Below the pieces are notes generated by a model that saw only the letters and a list, made by a program, of their open reading frames with translations, did not search any database and had not been told where the DNA came from. A DNA stretch of 41,923 bases. Origin: Bacillus sp. MUM 116. GTDB taxonomy: Bacteria; Bacillota; Bacilli; Bacillales; Cytobacillaceae. Below are positions 32,455 through 40,839 of this stretch, piece after piece. Each line of letters starts with the position of its first letter. Within the stretch, counting starts at the first letter, position 1. The translations under genes and the position numbers were made by a program. The stretch spans positions 1-41,923 of the forward strand of contig NZ_MLYR01000141.1 of assembly GCF_001866655.1 (NCBI RefSeq), given 5' to 3'.

Positions 32455-33009
32455 CAAAAGGCTTAAGGGTTTTGTCTCTTTCTATTGGAAAGGATTTCTC
32501 ATTGAGCCTCAATCGGTTTTTAAGTGTTGGTGGGCATGATAAAAAGACCCCACAGGCTGACCAAAGCTCACAAGGGAGCCTCTCATTAATTATTTGCCAA
32601 TCATGAAGGCAATTTGTTGCTTGTTCGGAAGTGCAACGTCCATTTCAAGGAAGCTAGCCACACCGATAGCGTATTCAGACGATGGGACCGTTCCGATTGA
32701 AAGTGCGGCGATATACAAACAGTCTGTTTTAACCTTGACAGTAAGGAAAAAATGGAGTCAAGTAGCCATGCATCCTTTGTTCTTAAATGACGGAAGAGTG
32801 CAAACTCTCATTTCACGATTCTTTTTAAATAATACTTCTGTAAATTCTACTGGTACTCCCTGGTGGTCGGTTATAGATGGCTCGGTCAATCAATTAAAAT
32901 GATTGGATGCCGAATATTCCTGGTGATGGGGATAAGCATATAAGTTTGTTTTCATAATTTTGATTGATACTATTGTAGTATCATCTTTAACTTGAAAGGA
33001 CAAAAAGTT
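32455..33009. other. Region with unresolved open frames and the LLM-gene promoter
   Basis: A 102-codon plus-strand frame (32594-32902) lacks a ribosome site and has no recognisable family. On the opposite strand two frames separated by one TGA give protein-like text (ITDHQGVPVEFTEVLFKKN, and SIGTVPSSEYAIGVASFLEM ending before 32590). One of them may be a gene remnant, but I cannot decide which. The right end holds the operator and ribosome site of the LLM gene. Confidence 0.35.
32965..32983 (+). promoter_or_regulatory. Palindromic operator (TGATACTA-TTG-TAGTATCA)
   Basis: A perfect 8-bp inverted repeat with a 3-nt centre, about 27 bases before the start codon of the LLM oxidoreductase. The TACTA...TAGTA core resembles sites of DUF24/HxlR-type MarR regulators such as YodB and CatR of B. 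subtilis. TACTAT within it, with TTGTTT about 17 nt upstream, could be the promoter, so binding would block transcription. Confidence 0.65.
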
Positions 33010-34011
33010 ATGGCAAACATTCATATACCCTTATCTGTATTAAATTTAGCACCAATCCGTGCGGGACAAACGCCGAAACAAGCTATTGATTCAATGGTAG
33101 ATCTGGCACAAGCGGTTGAAAAAATGGGCTATCAACGCTATTGGATTGCAGAACATCATAATTCACCGACACTCGTCAGTTCTGCAACCGCTCTTTTAAT
33201 CAAACATACATTAGAACATACTAACACCATCCGCGTCGGCTCCGGAGGCATTATGCTTCCAAATCATTCTCCGCTCGTCGTCGCAGAACAATTCGGAACG
33301 ATGGAAACGCTGTATCCAAATCGGGTTGAACTTGGCCTGGGGCGTGCCCCTGGTACAGATATGATGACAGCAAATGCCCTTAGACGATCAAAAAATGATT
33401 CTGTCTATACATTTCCGGAAGACGTGCAGGCATTGCTTACCTATTTTGGATCAGAGGAACAGCAAGGCTATGTAAGAGCCTATCCGGGAGTTGGAACCAA
33501 TATCCCGATTTATATTCTTGGTTCATCCACAGATTCCGCCTATTTAGCTGCAAGTCTGGGGCTGCCTTATGTATTTGCTTCCCATTTTGCACCGACCTTT
33601 ATGGAAGAAGCAATTTCAATCTATCGACAACGGTTCCAGCCATCTGAATACCTCGACCAACCATATATGATGGTATGTTTAAATCTAATTGCTGCGGAAA
33701 CAGATGGAGAGGCTGAATGGCTGTCGACAACGATGCATCAATTTTTCCTAAATATTGTCCGTAATACAAGAAATCCATTACAGCCTCCAGTAGACAACAT
33801 GGACGAGATTTGGACGCCAATGGAGAAAGAAATGGCTGCTCAGCGGACAAATGTGGCATTACTAGGCAGCAAAGAAACCGTTCGCCAGCAGTTGATGAGT
33901 TTCCAAGAAAAATATGATGTGCAGGAGATTATGGCGGTTTCTTATATTTTTGATCCTGAAAAACAGAAACGGTCATATGAAATTTTAAAAGAAATTGTTG
34001 ATGAAAAATAA
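33010..34011 (+). CDS. LLM-class flavin-dependent oxidoreductase (luciferase-like)
   Basis: A 333-residue bacterial-luciferase-fold monooxygenase. PLSVLNLAPIRAGQTPKQAIDSMVDLAQAVEKMGYQRYWIAEHHN, GSGGIMLPNHSPLVVAEQFGTME, ELGLGRAPGTD and IYILGSSTDSAYLAASLGLPYVFASHFAP are the standard landmarks of the MsnO8/YvbT-type branch. It would use FMNH2 and O2; the substrate is unknown. The ATG at 33010 follows AAAGGA by 9 nt. A palindromic operator lies directly upstream, suggesting control by a redox- or quinone-sensing repressor. Element B copy 2 begins at its stop codon. Confidence 0.9.
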   Translation: MANIHIPLSVLNLAPIRAGQTPKQAIDSMVDLAQAVEKMGYQRYWIAEHHNSPTLVSSATALLIKHTLEHTNTIRVGSGGIMLPNHSPLVVAEQFGTMETLYPNRVELGLGRAPGTDMMTANALRRSKNDSVYTFPEDVQALLTYFGSEEQQGYVRAYPGVGTNIPIYILGSSTDSAYLAASLGLPYVFASHFAPTFMEEAISIYRQRFQPSEYLDQPYMMVCLNLIAAETDGEAEWLSTTMHQFFLNIVRNTRNPLQPPVDNMDEIWTPMEKEMAAQRTNVALLGSKETVRQQLMSFQEKYDVQEIMAVSYIFDPEKQKRSYEILKEIVDEK

Positions 34012-34142
34012 GAAAAGCGGAAGCGCCTTGCTCAGCCTCAGGCATAGCACAAGCCAATCCGGCCGAAAGGTTGTTCTTTAACCTTTTGGACGGATTGGCT
34101 TGTGACCTCGAGGGGCTAGGACGCTTGCGCTGGACAATTCTC
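34011..34142. repeat. Dispersed long-hairpin element B, copy 2
   Basis: The 132-bp element has the same ends as copy 1 (GAAAAGCGGAAGCGCCTTG and GACGCTTGCGCTGGACAATT) and complementary arms. The centre differs but is also a hairpin: CAAGCCAATCCG with CGGATTGGCTTG, then AAAGGTT with AACCTTT. Similarity to copy 1 persists to about 34166. Confidence 0.85.
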
Positions 34143-34266
34143 GAAGCTGAATTTTCCTTCTTATCTCATAAAGAAAAAACGGCACTTTTTCTGTGTCGTT
34201 TATTTTTTGCGTATTCAACTATAAAATCATATAATGAGGACACTTGCTTGAAAGGAAGAGAACGAA

Positions 34267-34542
34267 ATGGATCTTACACTTAATAAACTGCAACAATTGC
34301 ATCAATCCGTTCAAAAATTGGAAACCGTTCTTCAGGAAGTTTGGACGAATGTGGATGACCTTGAAGAGGACCCTGGTTTCAAGGATTTAAAGAAGAACGC
34401 AAAACAATCCCAAAATGGTCTTATGGAGAGACTTATTGAATTTAATCAATTTCTGGAGGAGATTCCTGAAGACGGAACAGCGGCAGTTGATTTTGAAGAT
34501 GCCATTTCAGAATTGATGGATTGGATTAAAGAATATAAATAA
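34267..34542 (+). CDS. Small acidic coiled-coil protein
   Basis: An unrecognised 91-residue protein, predicted wholly helical. Residues 5-35 show heptad-like leucines (LNKLQQLHQSVQKLETVLQ) and the C-terminal half is acidic. AAGGAAG lies upstream of the ATG. It is cytoplasmic by composition. The next gene on the same strand starts 69 bases later. Confidence 0.7.
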   Translation: MDLTLNKLQQLHQSVQKLETVLQEVWTNVDDLEEDPGFKDLKKNAKQSQNGLMERLIEFNQFLEEIPEDGTAAVDFEDAISELMDWIKEYK

Positions 34543-34611
34543 ATTAGGGAATAAGCCAGTGAAAAAGGTAAACTCTATACATAGAAAAGAATGTTAGAAG
34601 GAGAATACCTT

Positions 34612-34851
34612 GTGAATCAATATGAATATGAAATAACTGAAATGATTATCGATGATGATTTTACAAGTGAAGAATATGTAACCGTAGAATTTTCTTACGA
34701 CCAAAAAGAGTATTGTATTACATACAAAAAATCTGACCTCGAGCTAATTAACATCTGGGTTTTTGAAAATGGCACATCCCTTCCAGCAAAAATAACCGAA
34801 GAGATGATTGAATCCATTCGGGAAGATGTTCGAGAAAAAATTCAAAAATAA
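34612..34851 (+). CDS. Small acidic hypothetical protein
   Basis: A 79-residue protein of unknown function with alternating strands (YVTVEFSYDQKEYCITYKKSDLELINIWVFENG) and a helical tail. The GTG at 34612 is 8 nt after GAAGGAG; the ATG at 34591 precedes that site and is not used. A terminator follows. Confidence 0.65.
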   Translation: MNQYEYEITEMIIDDDFTSEEYVTVEFSYDQKEYCITYKKSDLELINIWVFENGTSLPAKITEEMIESIREDVREKIQK

Positions 34852-34878
34852 AGGGATAAAACTGGTGATTTTATCCCT
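34852..34878. terminator. Bidirectional terminator
   Basis: AGGGATAAAA pairs perfectly with TTTTATCCCT around a 7-nt loop, between convergent genes. Confidence 0.8.
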
Positions 34879-34889
34879 TTATCCTTTGA

Positions 34890-35594
34890 TTATTTAGTAA
34901 GAACGCCTAAATCCAAAACTTTATACAATTCATCGAGTTTCTGAATTTGATAGGTTGGCAGTATATCCGTTTGATTGGATTGTAAATTTGGGTTAAACCA
35001 GCATGTATCAATTCCGGCATTTTTGCCGCCTTTCATATCAGAACTTAATGAATCGCCAATGATTAGACAATTCTCAGTTGAAAAGTTTGGAATTCTTGAA
35101 AAAACATAATCGAAAAATCCTTTAAGAGGCTTTTGGAATCCGGTTTCCTCTGAGACAAAAAGATCCTGGAAAAACGGATATAGACCCGAATCACTTAGGC
35201 GTTTATGCTGGGTCTCGGAGACACCATTTGTTACAATATATAAATCAAAATGATTTTTTAGCTCGGATATTAATTCCAATGCTCCTGGCATAAGTTGATG
35301 ACTTTCTGCCAACAAACTGCGGTATTTCTTTTCCAGTAAAGCACCATCTTTTTCAAGGCCGTATTCCTTAAAAAGAAGTGAAAAACGAGAATTCAAAACG
35401 CCATCAAGAGTGAGTTTCCCTTCTTCAAAACCCATCCACAATCCAGTATTTATTTTTCTATAACGGTATTCTACCTCGGTTGTAAGAGGAAAATCCTGTT
35501 CCTCGAAAAGCTTCCGTAATGCGAATTTTTCCGCTGCATCAAAATCCAATAATGTGTCATCCACATCAAATAATAAAGTTCGATATTTTTTCAT
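34890..35594 (-). CDS. HAD phosphatase, YjjG/YfnB type (noncanonical nucleotide 5'-phosphatase)
   Basis: 234 residues with all HAD motifs: LLFDVDDTLLDFD (nucleophile Asp), VTNG, the lysine in FQKPLKGFFD, and IGDSLSSDMKGGKNAG. The cap and the KPLKGFFDYVFSRI text place it in the YjjG group, which hydrolyses pyrimidine nucleoside monophosphates, including damaged ones. The ATG is preceded by GGAGAAATTACT. No operon partner. Confidence 0.88.
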   Translation of the reverse strand: MKKYRTLLFDVDDTLLDFDAAEKFALRKLFEEQDFPLTTEVEYRYRKINTGLWMGFEEGKLTLDGVLNSRFSLLFKEYGLEKDGALLEKKYRSLLAESHQLMPGALELISELKNHFDLYIVTNGVSETQHKRLSDSGLYPFFQDLFVSEETGFQKPLKGFFDYVFSRIPNFSTENCLIIGDSLSSDMKGGKNAGIDTCWFNPNLQSNQTDILPTYQIQKLDELYKVLDLGVLTK

Positions 35595-35694
35595 AGTAAT
35601 TTCTCCGTTTAGATAATTTAGAAAATTCTGCTCGTTCCTCTTAACCTATATTAATAAAACTCTATCAAGTGGATTTAGGAATGTCAATGAAAAA

Positions 35695-35742
35695 TGGGGT
35701 CTGTGCCCTATGGTTTTCTCCATTAAAGTAAGGAAGACCCCA
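35695..35742. repeat. Inverted repeat TGGGGTCT / AGACCCCA
   Basis: 8-bp arms at 35695-35702 and 35735-35742 in the spacer between the HAD gene and the small plus-strand gene. No function can be assigned. Confidence 0.4.
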
Positions 35743-35790
35743 ACGGTGAATACGTCCATAAAAAATAGTTCAAATTAAGAGGGAACAGAT

Positions 35791-35823
35791 ATGAATAAAA
35801 GTAATGGAGGAATATTTTTATGA
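35791..35823 (+). CDS. Ten-residue leader-like ORF
   Basis: MNKSNGGIFL, with GAGGGAA upstream. Its TGA overlaps the ATG of the next ORF as ATGA, and it contains that gene's GGAGG ribosome site, suggesting translational coupling. Confidence 0.4.
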   Translation: MNKSNGGIFL

Positions 35824-35957
35824 AAAAGAGTGAGAGAATATCGGTAAAGATTGTTTCAAATGAGGCTGTTGTTGGTAAACCTTATCTTGATATTGACCGG
35901 GTGATTCTTGAAGGTAAATCAGGTCATTCATATAATGATGCAAACAAGCGGAAATAA
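35820..35957 (+). CDS. Small basic hypothetical protein (45 residues)
   Basis: A 45-residue product starting MKKSERISVKIVSNEAVV and ending in a basic NDANKRK. GGAGG is 9 nt before the ATG. No family is recognised and no membrane segment is present. Confidence 0.5.
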   Translation: MKKSERISVKIVSNEAVVGKPYLDIDRVILEGKSGHSYNDANKRK

Positions 35958-36056
35958 GAATAACTTGAATTAATAAATGAAGGTTTTATCGGCTTCCATT
36001 CAAAAAAATCTTGAGGAGTGCCCGGATTGATGATTTGAACGGAGGCATGTTTCTAT

Positions 36057-36893
36057 TTACGGTATCCACCCATTAATTTGTAAAATCGTCAGCCCAATTT
36101 CAATCACAATTAGAATGACAATAATCCATTCCACGAATAGCCCCCTAATCGAGTGACTAATTGTAGAAAAACCATCCATAATATTGTACAAAATCTCCGT
36201 TTTGCTTTTCAAAATTTTATAGCGGTCATTTAATTCGAAGAACTCCATCATCTTATCGTAAAATTCATTCGCAGTGATACTGGACCAAGTAATATCAGGC
36301 TTATCCAAAATCATGATATAGGCAAGGGTGTTGTACTCATGGCGGACGATTTTCGCTGTCGTTCTGGCTAGCTCCTTATTACCGATTCTTAGCTTTCCTT
36401 TTTCAAGCCGGTCAATCATGTTCTCAAGCTTGTCGTGAATTTGTCCAAGCTGTTCTTCCGTTTTTTCAAGTGCTGCCGATTTGGCAAGAACTGTAGAAAT
36501 TAACTCGGGGTAGAAACTCTCATATTCCGGCACCACTACATATTCGTCGGTCAACTTAACGGTTTCGGTTTCCCAAACGTGCAGGCTGTAATCATCCGTA
36601 TATTTGTATGCATCAATGAGATTAATATCCGGTTCAAAGGAATGAACAAAATGAAAGAAAAGCTGGATTTCATTGGCGTCCAGATGATTGATGAAAACGA
36701 CGCTGCCAAATGAAAATACCAGAACCATTTTCGCCTCCTCGACTTCATGTCCAAGGATGAATGTAAGAATATCTCCCTTCAAAATCAAAGGCTCTTCCCA
36801 GGTGAATTTTTTCGGAATGCCGCAATGAATGGCGATTTTGTTTAAATCAATTTCATTCGTAATAGCAAATGCTTTAAAGGTAAAGGCCTTCAT
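36057..36893 (-). CDS. DUF155/RMD1-family protein with C-terminal membrane anchor
   Basis: 278 residues. The segment VLAKSAALEKTEEQL to IDRLEKGKLRIGNKELARTTAKIVRHEY and the ending RGLFVEWIIVILIVIEIGLTIL are the landmarks of the YagE/RMD1/Sif2 family, related to mitochondrial RMND1. A central helical coiled coil is followed by one C-terminal membrane helix (about 252-272), so the bulk of the protein is cytoplasmic. The molecular function is unknown. The ATG is preceded by a weak AGAGTG site. Confidence 0.8.
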   Translation of the reverse strand: MKAFTFKAFAITNEIDLNKIAIHCGIPKKFTWEEPLILKGDILTFILGHEVEEAKMVLVFSFGSVVFINHLDANEIQLFFHFVHSFEPDINLIDAYKYTDDYSLHVWETETVKLTDEYVVVPEYESFYPELISTVLAKSAALEKTEEQLGQIHDKLENMIDRLEKGKLRIGNKELARTTAKIVRHEYNTLAYIMILDKPDITWSSITANEFYDKMMEFFELNDRYKILKSKTEILYNIMDGFSTISHSIRGLFVEWIIVILIVIEIGLTILQINGWIP

Positions 36894-37059
36894 TTAGATC
36901 ACTCTTTTCGGTGAAATGGTCATGCTTTTTTATCATTCTATTCATTAAAAAATCAAATTTGACCATTTCTTTTTAAGCAAAGAATTTTCTGATGAAGCGA
37001 TGTTTATATTTTTTCAATGAGTTGGTACAATGTGATTAAATAAAAAAGGGGGAGAACAG

Positions 37060-38094
37060 ATGTACAGCTTTAAAAATGATTATAGTGAAGGGGCACATCC
37101 GAGAATTTTGAATGCGTTCCTAGAATCTAATTTCGAGCAGGAAGATGGATATGGGGAGGATCAATATAGTCGAAAAGCGGCAGGTCTTATTAAAGAAAAA
37201 ATCGGTACGGCAGAAGTAGATGTTCACCTATTATCAGGCGGGACGCAGACAAATTTGATTGCGATTTCAGCTTTCTTGCGGCCGCATGAGGCAGCGATTG
37301 CCGTAAGTTCCGGGCATATTTTAGGGCATGAAACGGGAGCAATCGAAGCGACCGGGCACAAAATCATTTCAGTGGATGCTAGCGATGGAAAAATCACCCC
37401 ATCTCACTTAAGAGCAGTACTGGACGCTCATCCCGATGAACATATGGTGAAACCAAAGCTTGTGTACATATCGAATTCTACTGAAATCGGGACAATCTAT
37501 AAGAAAAACGACTTAGTGCAATTGCGGGAATTCTGTGATAAAAACCATCTTATTTTATACATGGATGGCGCAAGACTGGGGTCCGCCCTTTGCGCTGGCG
37601 AAAATGATCTCGAATTAAGAGATTTGCCTGCAATTGTTGATGCCTTTTATATCGGCGGAACGAAGAATGGAGCTCTCCTGGGTGAGGCTTTAGTAATTTG
37701 CCGTGATTCTCTTAAAGAAGATTTCAGATATCATATGAAACAAAAAGGTGCCTTGCTTGCAAAAGGCAGACTTTTAGGTATACAGTTTTTGGAATTATTC
37801 CGGGATAATTTGTTCTTTGAATTGGCAATGCATGCGAACAAAATGGCAGAATTGCTCAAGGAAGAAATGTGCGAGGCAAAAATTTCATTTCTGACCGATT
37901 CTCCTACGAACCAAATCTTCCCGATCCTGCCCAATTCGGTGATTTCTGATCTTGAAAAGAAGTATGGATTTCATATTTGGGAAAAGGTGGATGCAGATCA
38001 CACCGCCATTCGATTGGTAACATCTTGGGCAACAAAAGAAGAGGTTGTTTTGGGATTTATTGAGGATTTTAAAAAGATTATACAAAAAAAGTGA
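37060..38094 (+). CDS. Low-specificity L-threonine aldolase family (PLP enzyme)
   Basis: 344 residues of the beta-eliminating lyase/threonine aldolase family, which cleaves L-threonine or allo-threonine to glycine and acetaldehyde. FKNDYSEGAHPRIL, LLSGGTQTNL (phosphate-binding), MDGAR (Asp169) and FYIGGTKNGALLGEA with the PLP lysine at about 202 are all present. AAGGGGGAG precedes the ATG. No operon partner; a repeat array follows the gene. Confidence 0.9.
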   Translation: MYSFKNDYSEGAHPRILNAFLESNFEQEDGYGEDQYSRKAAGLIKEKIGTAEVDVHLLSGGTQTNLIAISAFLRPHEAAIAVSSGHILGHETGAIEATGHKIISVDASDGKITPSHLRAVLDAHPDEHMVKPKLVYISNSTEIGTIYKKNDLVQLREFCDKNHLILYMDGARLGSALCAGENDLELRDLPAIVDAFYIGGTKNGALLGEALVICRDSLKEDFRYHMKQKGALLAKGRLLGIQFLELFRDNLFFELAMHANKMAELLKEEMCEAKISFLTDSPTNQIFPILPNSVISDLEKKYGFHIWEKVDADHTAIRLVTSWATKEEVVLGFIEDFKKIIQKK

Positions 38095-38149
38095 AATCGT
38101 ATATGTTTTAATGAAAGGTCTTGGGGGAATGCTCACGTTCAAGTCAAAT

Positions 38150-38310
38150 CGGCTGGAGGACAAAGTTTTCGAGATTTCAGGAAAACTGTCTCTCCAGAGC
38201 GGTTGGAGGGACAAAATCTACGAGGGTACAAAAAAAACTGTCTCACCCAAGCGGCTTGAGGGACAGAATTTCTGTGATTTCTAGAAAAGCAATCCTTCCA
38301 GAGCAGCCTC
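38150..38310. repeat. Tandem array of three ~51-bp imperfect repeats
   Basis: Units begin CGGCTGGAGGACA (38150), CGGTTGGAGGGACA (38200) and CGGCTTGAGGGACA (38252), with a partial fourth near 38304, giving 50-52-bp spacing. Each GGGACA has a partner such as ACTGTCTC further along, so each unit can form a hairpin. TCCTTCC with GGAAGGA at 38293-38321 may terminate the minus-strand HAD gene. Confidence 0.7.
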
Positions 38311-38328
38311 ACCCGGAAGGACTGAGTT

Positions 38329-39108
38329 TTAAATTAAGCCAAGACGCTTCAAGCCAAAGTGTACTCCATCTTCTTCGGCTGATAAAGTTACCATATTCGC
38401 AGCCTGCTTTACTTCATCGCGGGCGGATCCCATCGCAACACCCATTCCCACTAGAGAAAGCATCTCAATATCATTTAATCCATCCCCGAACGCAATCGCT
38501 TCGTCCGGAGCAATTCCGAGCTTTTCTAATAATTTTGTCACCCCTACAGATTTGTTGGATTTAGACAAATTCACATCACAGGTTCTTGCACCCGATGTCC
38601 ATCTTCTAAAATCTAATTCCGGAATCTTCATTTGATAAGTTACCTCATCCTCTAAATCACAATGGAGGAATAATTGATAAATATCTTGTTCCATCCAAAA
38701 TTGAGGGGGTGCAAGTTCTAGCTTCAATGAATCATGCATGTATGCTTCTTGAACGAATGGATGACTTAAGTCTGAAACCGTAAAATGCGTACCCGCTAAA
38801 AAAGTAAGCGGATGCTGATAATCATGAGACATTAAAAGAACTCTTTCTAAAACCTCTTTCTCAATGGCATTCTTGTATATTTCTTTCCCTTCATGATAGG
38901 CGTTGGCCCCATTAAAAAAGACCATCGAGTCCACACCTGTATCCTGAATAATAGAATTTGAAAAATAGGGAGCTCTTCCTGTAGCAATGACCACTTTGAT
39001 ATTTTTATCTCTTAATTTCTGGATGGCATCAAATGTTGCAGAACTAATAGTTTTGCCGTGGGGAAGAATCGTTCCATCGATATCTAAGATGACAACCTTG
39101 TAATTCAT
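38329..39108 (-). CDS. Cof-type HAD phosphatase (YkrA-like)
   Basis: 259 residues with HAD motifs VILDIDGTILPHG, VIATGR, the lysine in SKSNKSVGVTKLLE, and AFGDGLNDIEMLSLVGMGVAMG. The large C2B cap between about 85 and 190 is typical of Cof/YkrA proteins, which dephosphorylate sugar phosphates or flavin-type metabolites; the substrate is not known. The ATG is preceded by AAGGAGAG. The last codons run into the repeat region. Confidence 0.9.
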   Translation of the reverse strand: MNYKVVILDIDGTILPHGKTISSATFDAIQKLRDKNIKVVIATGRAPYFSNSIIQDTGVDSMVFFNGANAYHEGKEIYKNAIEKEVLERVLLMSHDYQHPLTFLAGTHFTVSDLSHPFVQEAYMHDSLKLELAPPQFWMEQDIYQLFLHCDLEDEVTYQMKIPELDFRRWTSGARTCDVNLSKSNKSVGVTKLLEKLGIAPDEAIAFGDGLNDIEMLSLVGMGVAMGSARDEVKQAANMVTLSAEEDGVHFGLKRLGLI

Positions 39109-39298
39109 ATAATACTCTCCTTACAGTGCTAAATCTTGTAACCTATAGAATAGTATAACATGTTTTGAAAAAGCAACTTCGCAGTTCGTCCAGGCTGATT
39201 TTTCTGGAGCAATTAATTGGAATTTAAGGGGAAAATCGGGTAACCTGTAAAAGTACTTTTTTCATGAGAACAAATTTAAATAAATGGGGGATGGATGA

Positions 39299-40735
39299 AT
39301 GGCGATATCAGATCATAAACAATCCACGATTGTGGCTCTTTTGCTCGCAGGAACGTTTATTGCGATCTTAAATCAAACTTTGATGATTACAGCAATTCCT
39401 CCTGTTATGGATGAAATGAATGTAACTGCCAATAGTGCACAATGGTTGACAACGGTTTTTATGCTGGTGAACGGAATTATGATTCCAGTCAGTGCATTTT
39501 TATTGGAGAGATTTACGACAAGACAACTTTTTATATCGGCCATGAGTATTTTTGCTGTGGGGACCTTTGTTGGGGGATTGGCACCCAATTTTGAAATGCT
39601 TTTGTTCGCGAGAGTCATTCAGTCTATTGGAGCGGGAGTCATGCTGCCCCTTATGCAAACGGTATTTTTAATGATTTTTCCGGTCAACCGCCGTGGGTCT
39701 GCTATGGGTTTGGTCGGACTTGTTATTTCCTTTGCACCGGCAATTGGCCCAGCCTTGTCCGGATGGGTAACCTCGCATTTTTCCTGGAGAGTACTGTTTT
39801 TTATCATTTTACCAATTGCCCTAATTGATATTTTTATTGCCTTTATTGCGTTAAAAAATGTAACCGAAATCTCCAAACCAAAGGTCGATGTGATTTCGAT
39901 TATTTTTTCATCGCTCGGCTTTGGCGGTCTCCTTTATGGCTTTACCTCCGCCGGAAATAACGGCTGGACCAACGCAATTACCATTCTAACACTTGCCATT
40001 GGGGCAATTTCATTGGTTCTATTTATCTCCAGACAGCTGCGCTTAAAACATCCGATGCTTGAATTTGGGGTGTTTAAGTATTCCATTTTTCCGTTTGCTA
40101 TCATCATTGGAATGATTGGTTTCATGGGTTTAATTGGCGCGGAGACGATCATCCCGTTGTTTATGCAGAACATGCGTGGATTTTCCGCTTTCGAAGCCGG
40201 CCTTGCCCTTTTACCTGGGGCGTTGGTGAGCGGATTTAGTGCTCCGATTGTCGGAAGAATTTTTGATAAAATTGGGGCAAGATGGTTAGTGATGATTGGT
40301 TTAACCATCATGACAGGAGCTTCGTTTGCTTTTACTCGTTTAGGACCTTCGTCGACGATGACCTATATTACCGTCCTATATGGAATCAGGATGCTGGGTC
40401 TGTCGATGGTGATGATGCCGGTTGCCACATCTGCCTTGAACCAATTGCCAAAACGATTAATTCCCCACGGAGCCGCTATGGATAATACCATGAAAATGAT
40501 CGCAGCCTCGGTGGGGACTGCGATTCTTGTTACGGTCATGACGACAACAGCGGAAACAGCAAAACAGCGCACGGAGATTGCACACCCGGATATGTATGGT
40601 GCGAATGTAGCTTTTATGGTGGTTTCGATTCTTTCGCTTATCGCGCTTATCCTTTCCTTTTTTGTAAAAAATAACCGACAGCCAGAAGGGGAAATGGGAG
40701 GAAAGAACAAAGTAAGTGTTAAAATGCAGGAATAA
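39299..40735 (+). CDS. DHA2-family MFS multidrug exporter (LmrB/EmrB-like)
   Basis: 478 residues, 14 membrane segments by pattern. AGTFIAILNQTLMITAIPPV, the motif-A loop LLERFTTRQLF and motif C in VISFAPAIGPALSGW are typical of proton-driven DHA2 drug exporters. It closely follows the B. subtilis LmrB pattern in length and opening. GGGGG lies upstream of the ATG at 39299. No TetR-type regulator is adjacent, unlike the lmrAB arrangement. Confidence 0.9.
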   Translation: MAISDHKQSTIVALLLAGTFIAILNQTLMITAIPPVMDEMNVTANSAQWLTTVFMLVNGIMIPVSAFLLERFTTRQLFISAMSIFAVGTFVGGLAPNFEMLLFARVIQSIGAGVMLPLMQTVFLMIFPVNRRGSAMGLVGLVISFAPAIGPALSGWVTSHFSWRVLFFIILPIALIDIFIAFIALKNVTEISKPKVDVISIIFSSLGFGGLLYGFTSAGNNGWTNAITILTLAIGAISLVLFISRQLRLKHPMLEFGVFKYSIFPFAIIIGMIGFMGLIGAETIIPLFMQNMRGFSAFEAGLALLPGALVSGFSAPIVGRIFDKIGARWLVMIGLTIMTGASFAFTRLGPSSTMTYITVLYGIRMLGLSMVMMPVATSALNQLPKRLIPHGAAMDNTMKMIAASVGTAILVTVMTTTAETAKQRTEIAHPDMYGANVAFMVVSILSLIALILSFFVKNNRQPEGEMGGKNKVSVKMQE

Positions 40736-40772
40736 TACTTGAATAGGCCAACGAAATTAAGTATGAATATTC

Positions 40773-40801
40773 TTAACAATCACAACAAGCTGATGTATAA
40801 T
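40773..40801 (+). promoter_or_regulatory. Predicted SigA promoter of purU
   Basis: TTAACA (40773-40778), a 17-nt spacer and a perfect TATAAT (40796-40801), 39 bases before the start codon. Confidence 0.7.
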
Positions 40802-40839
40802 AATCTTCATTAATAAAATAGGAAGGTTTTAAAAAAATC

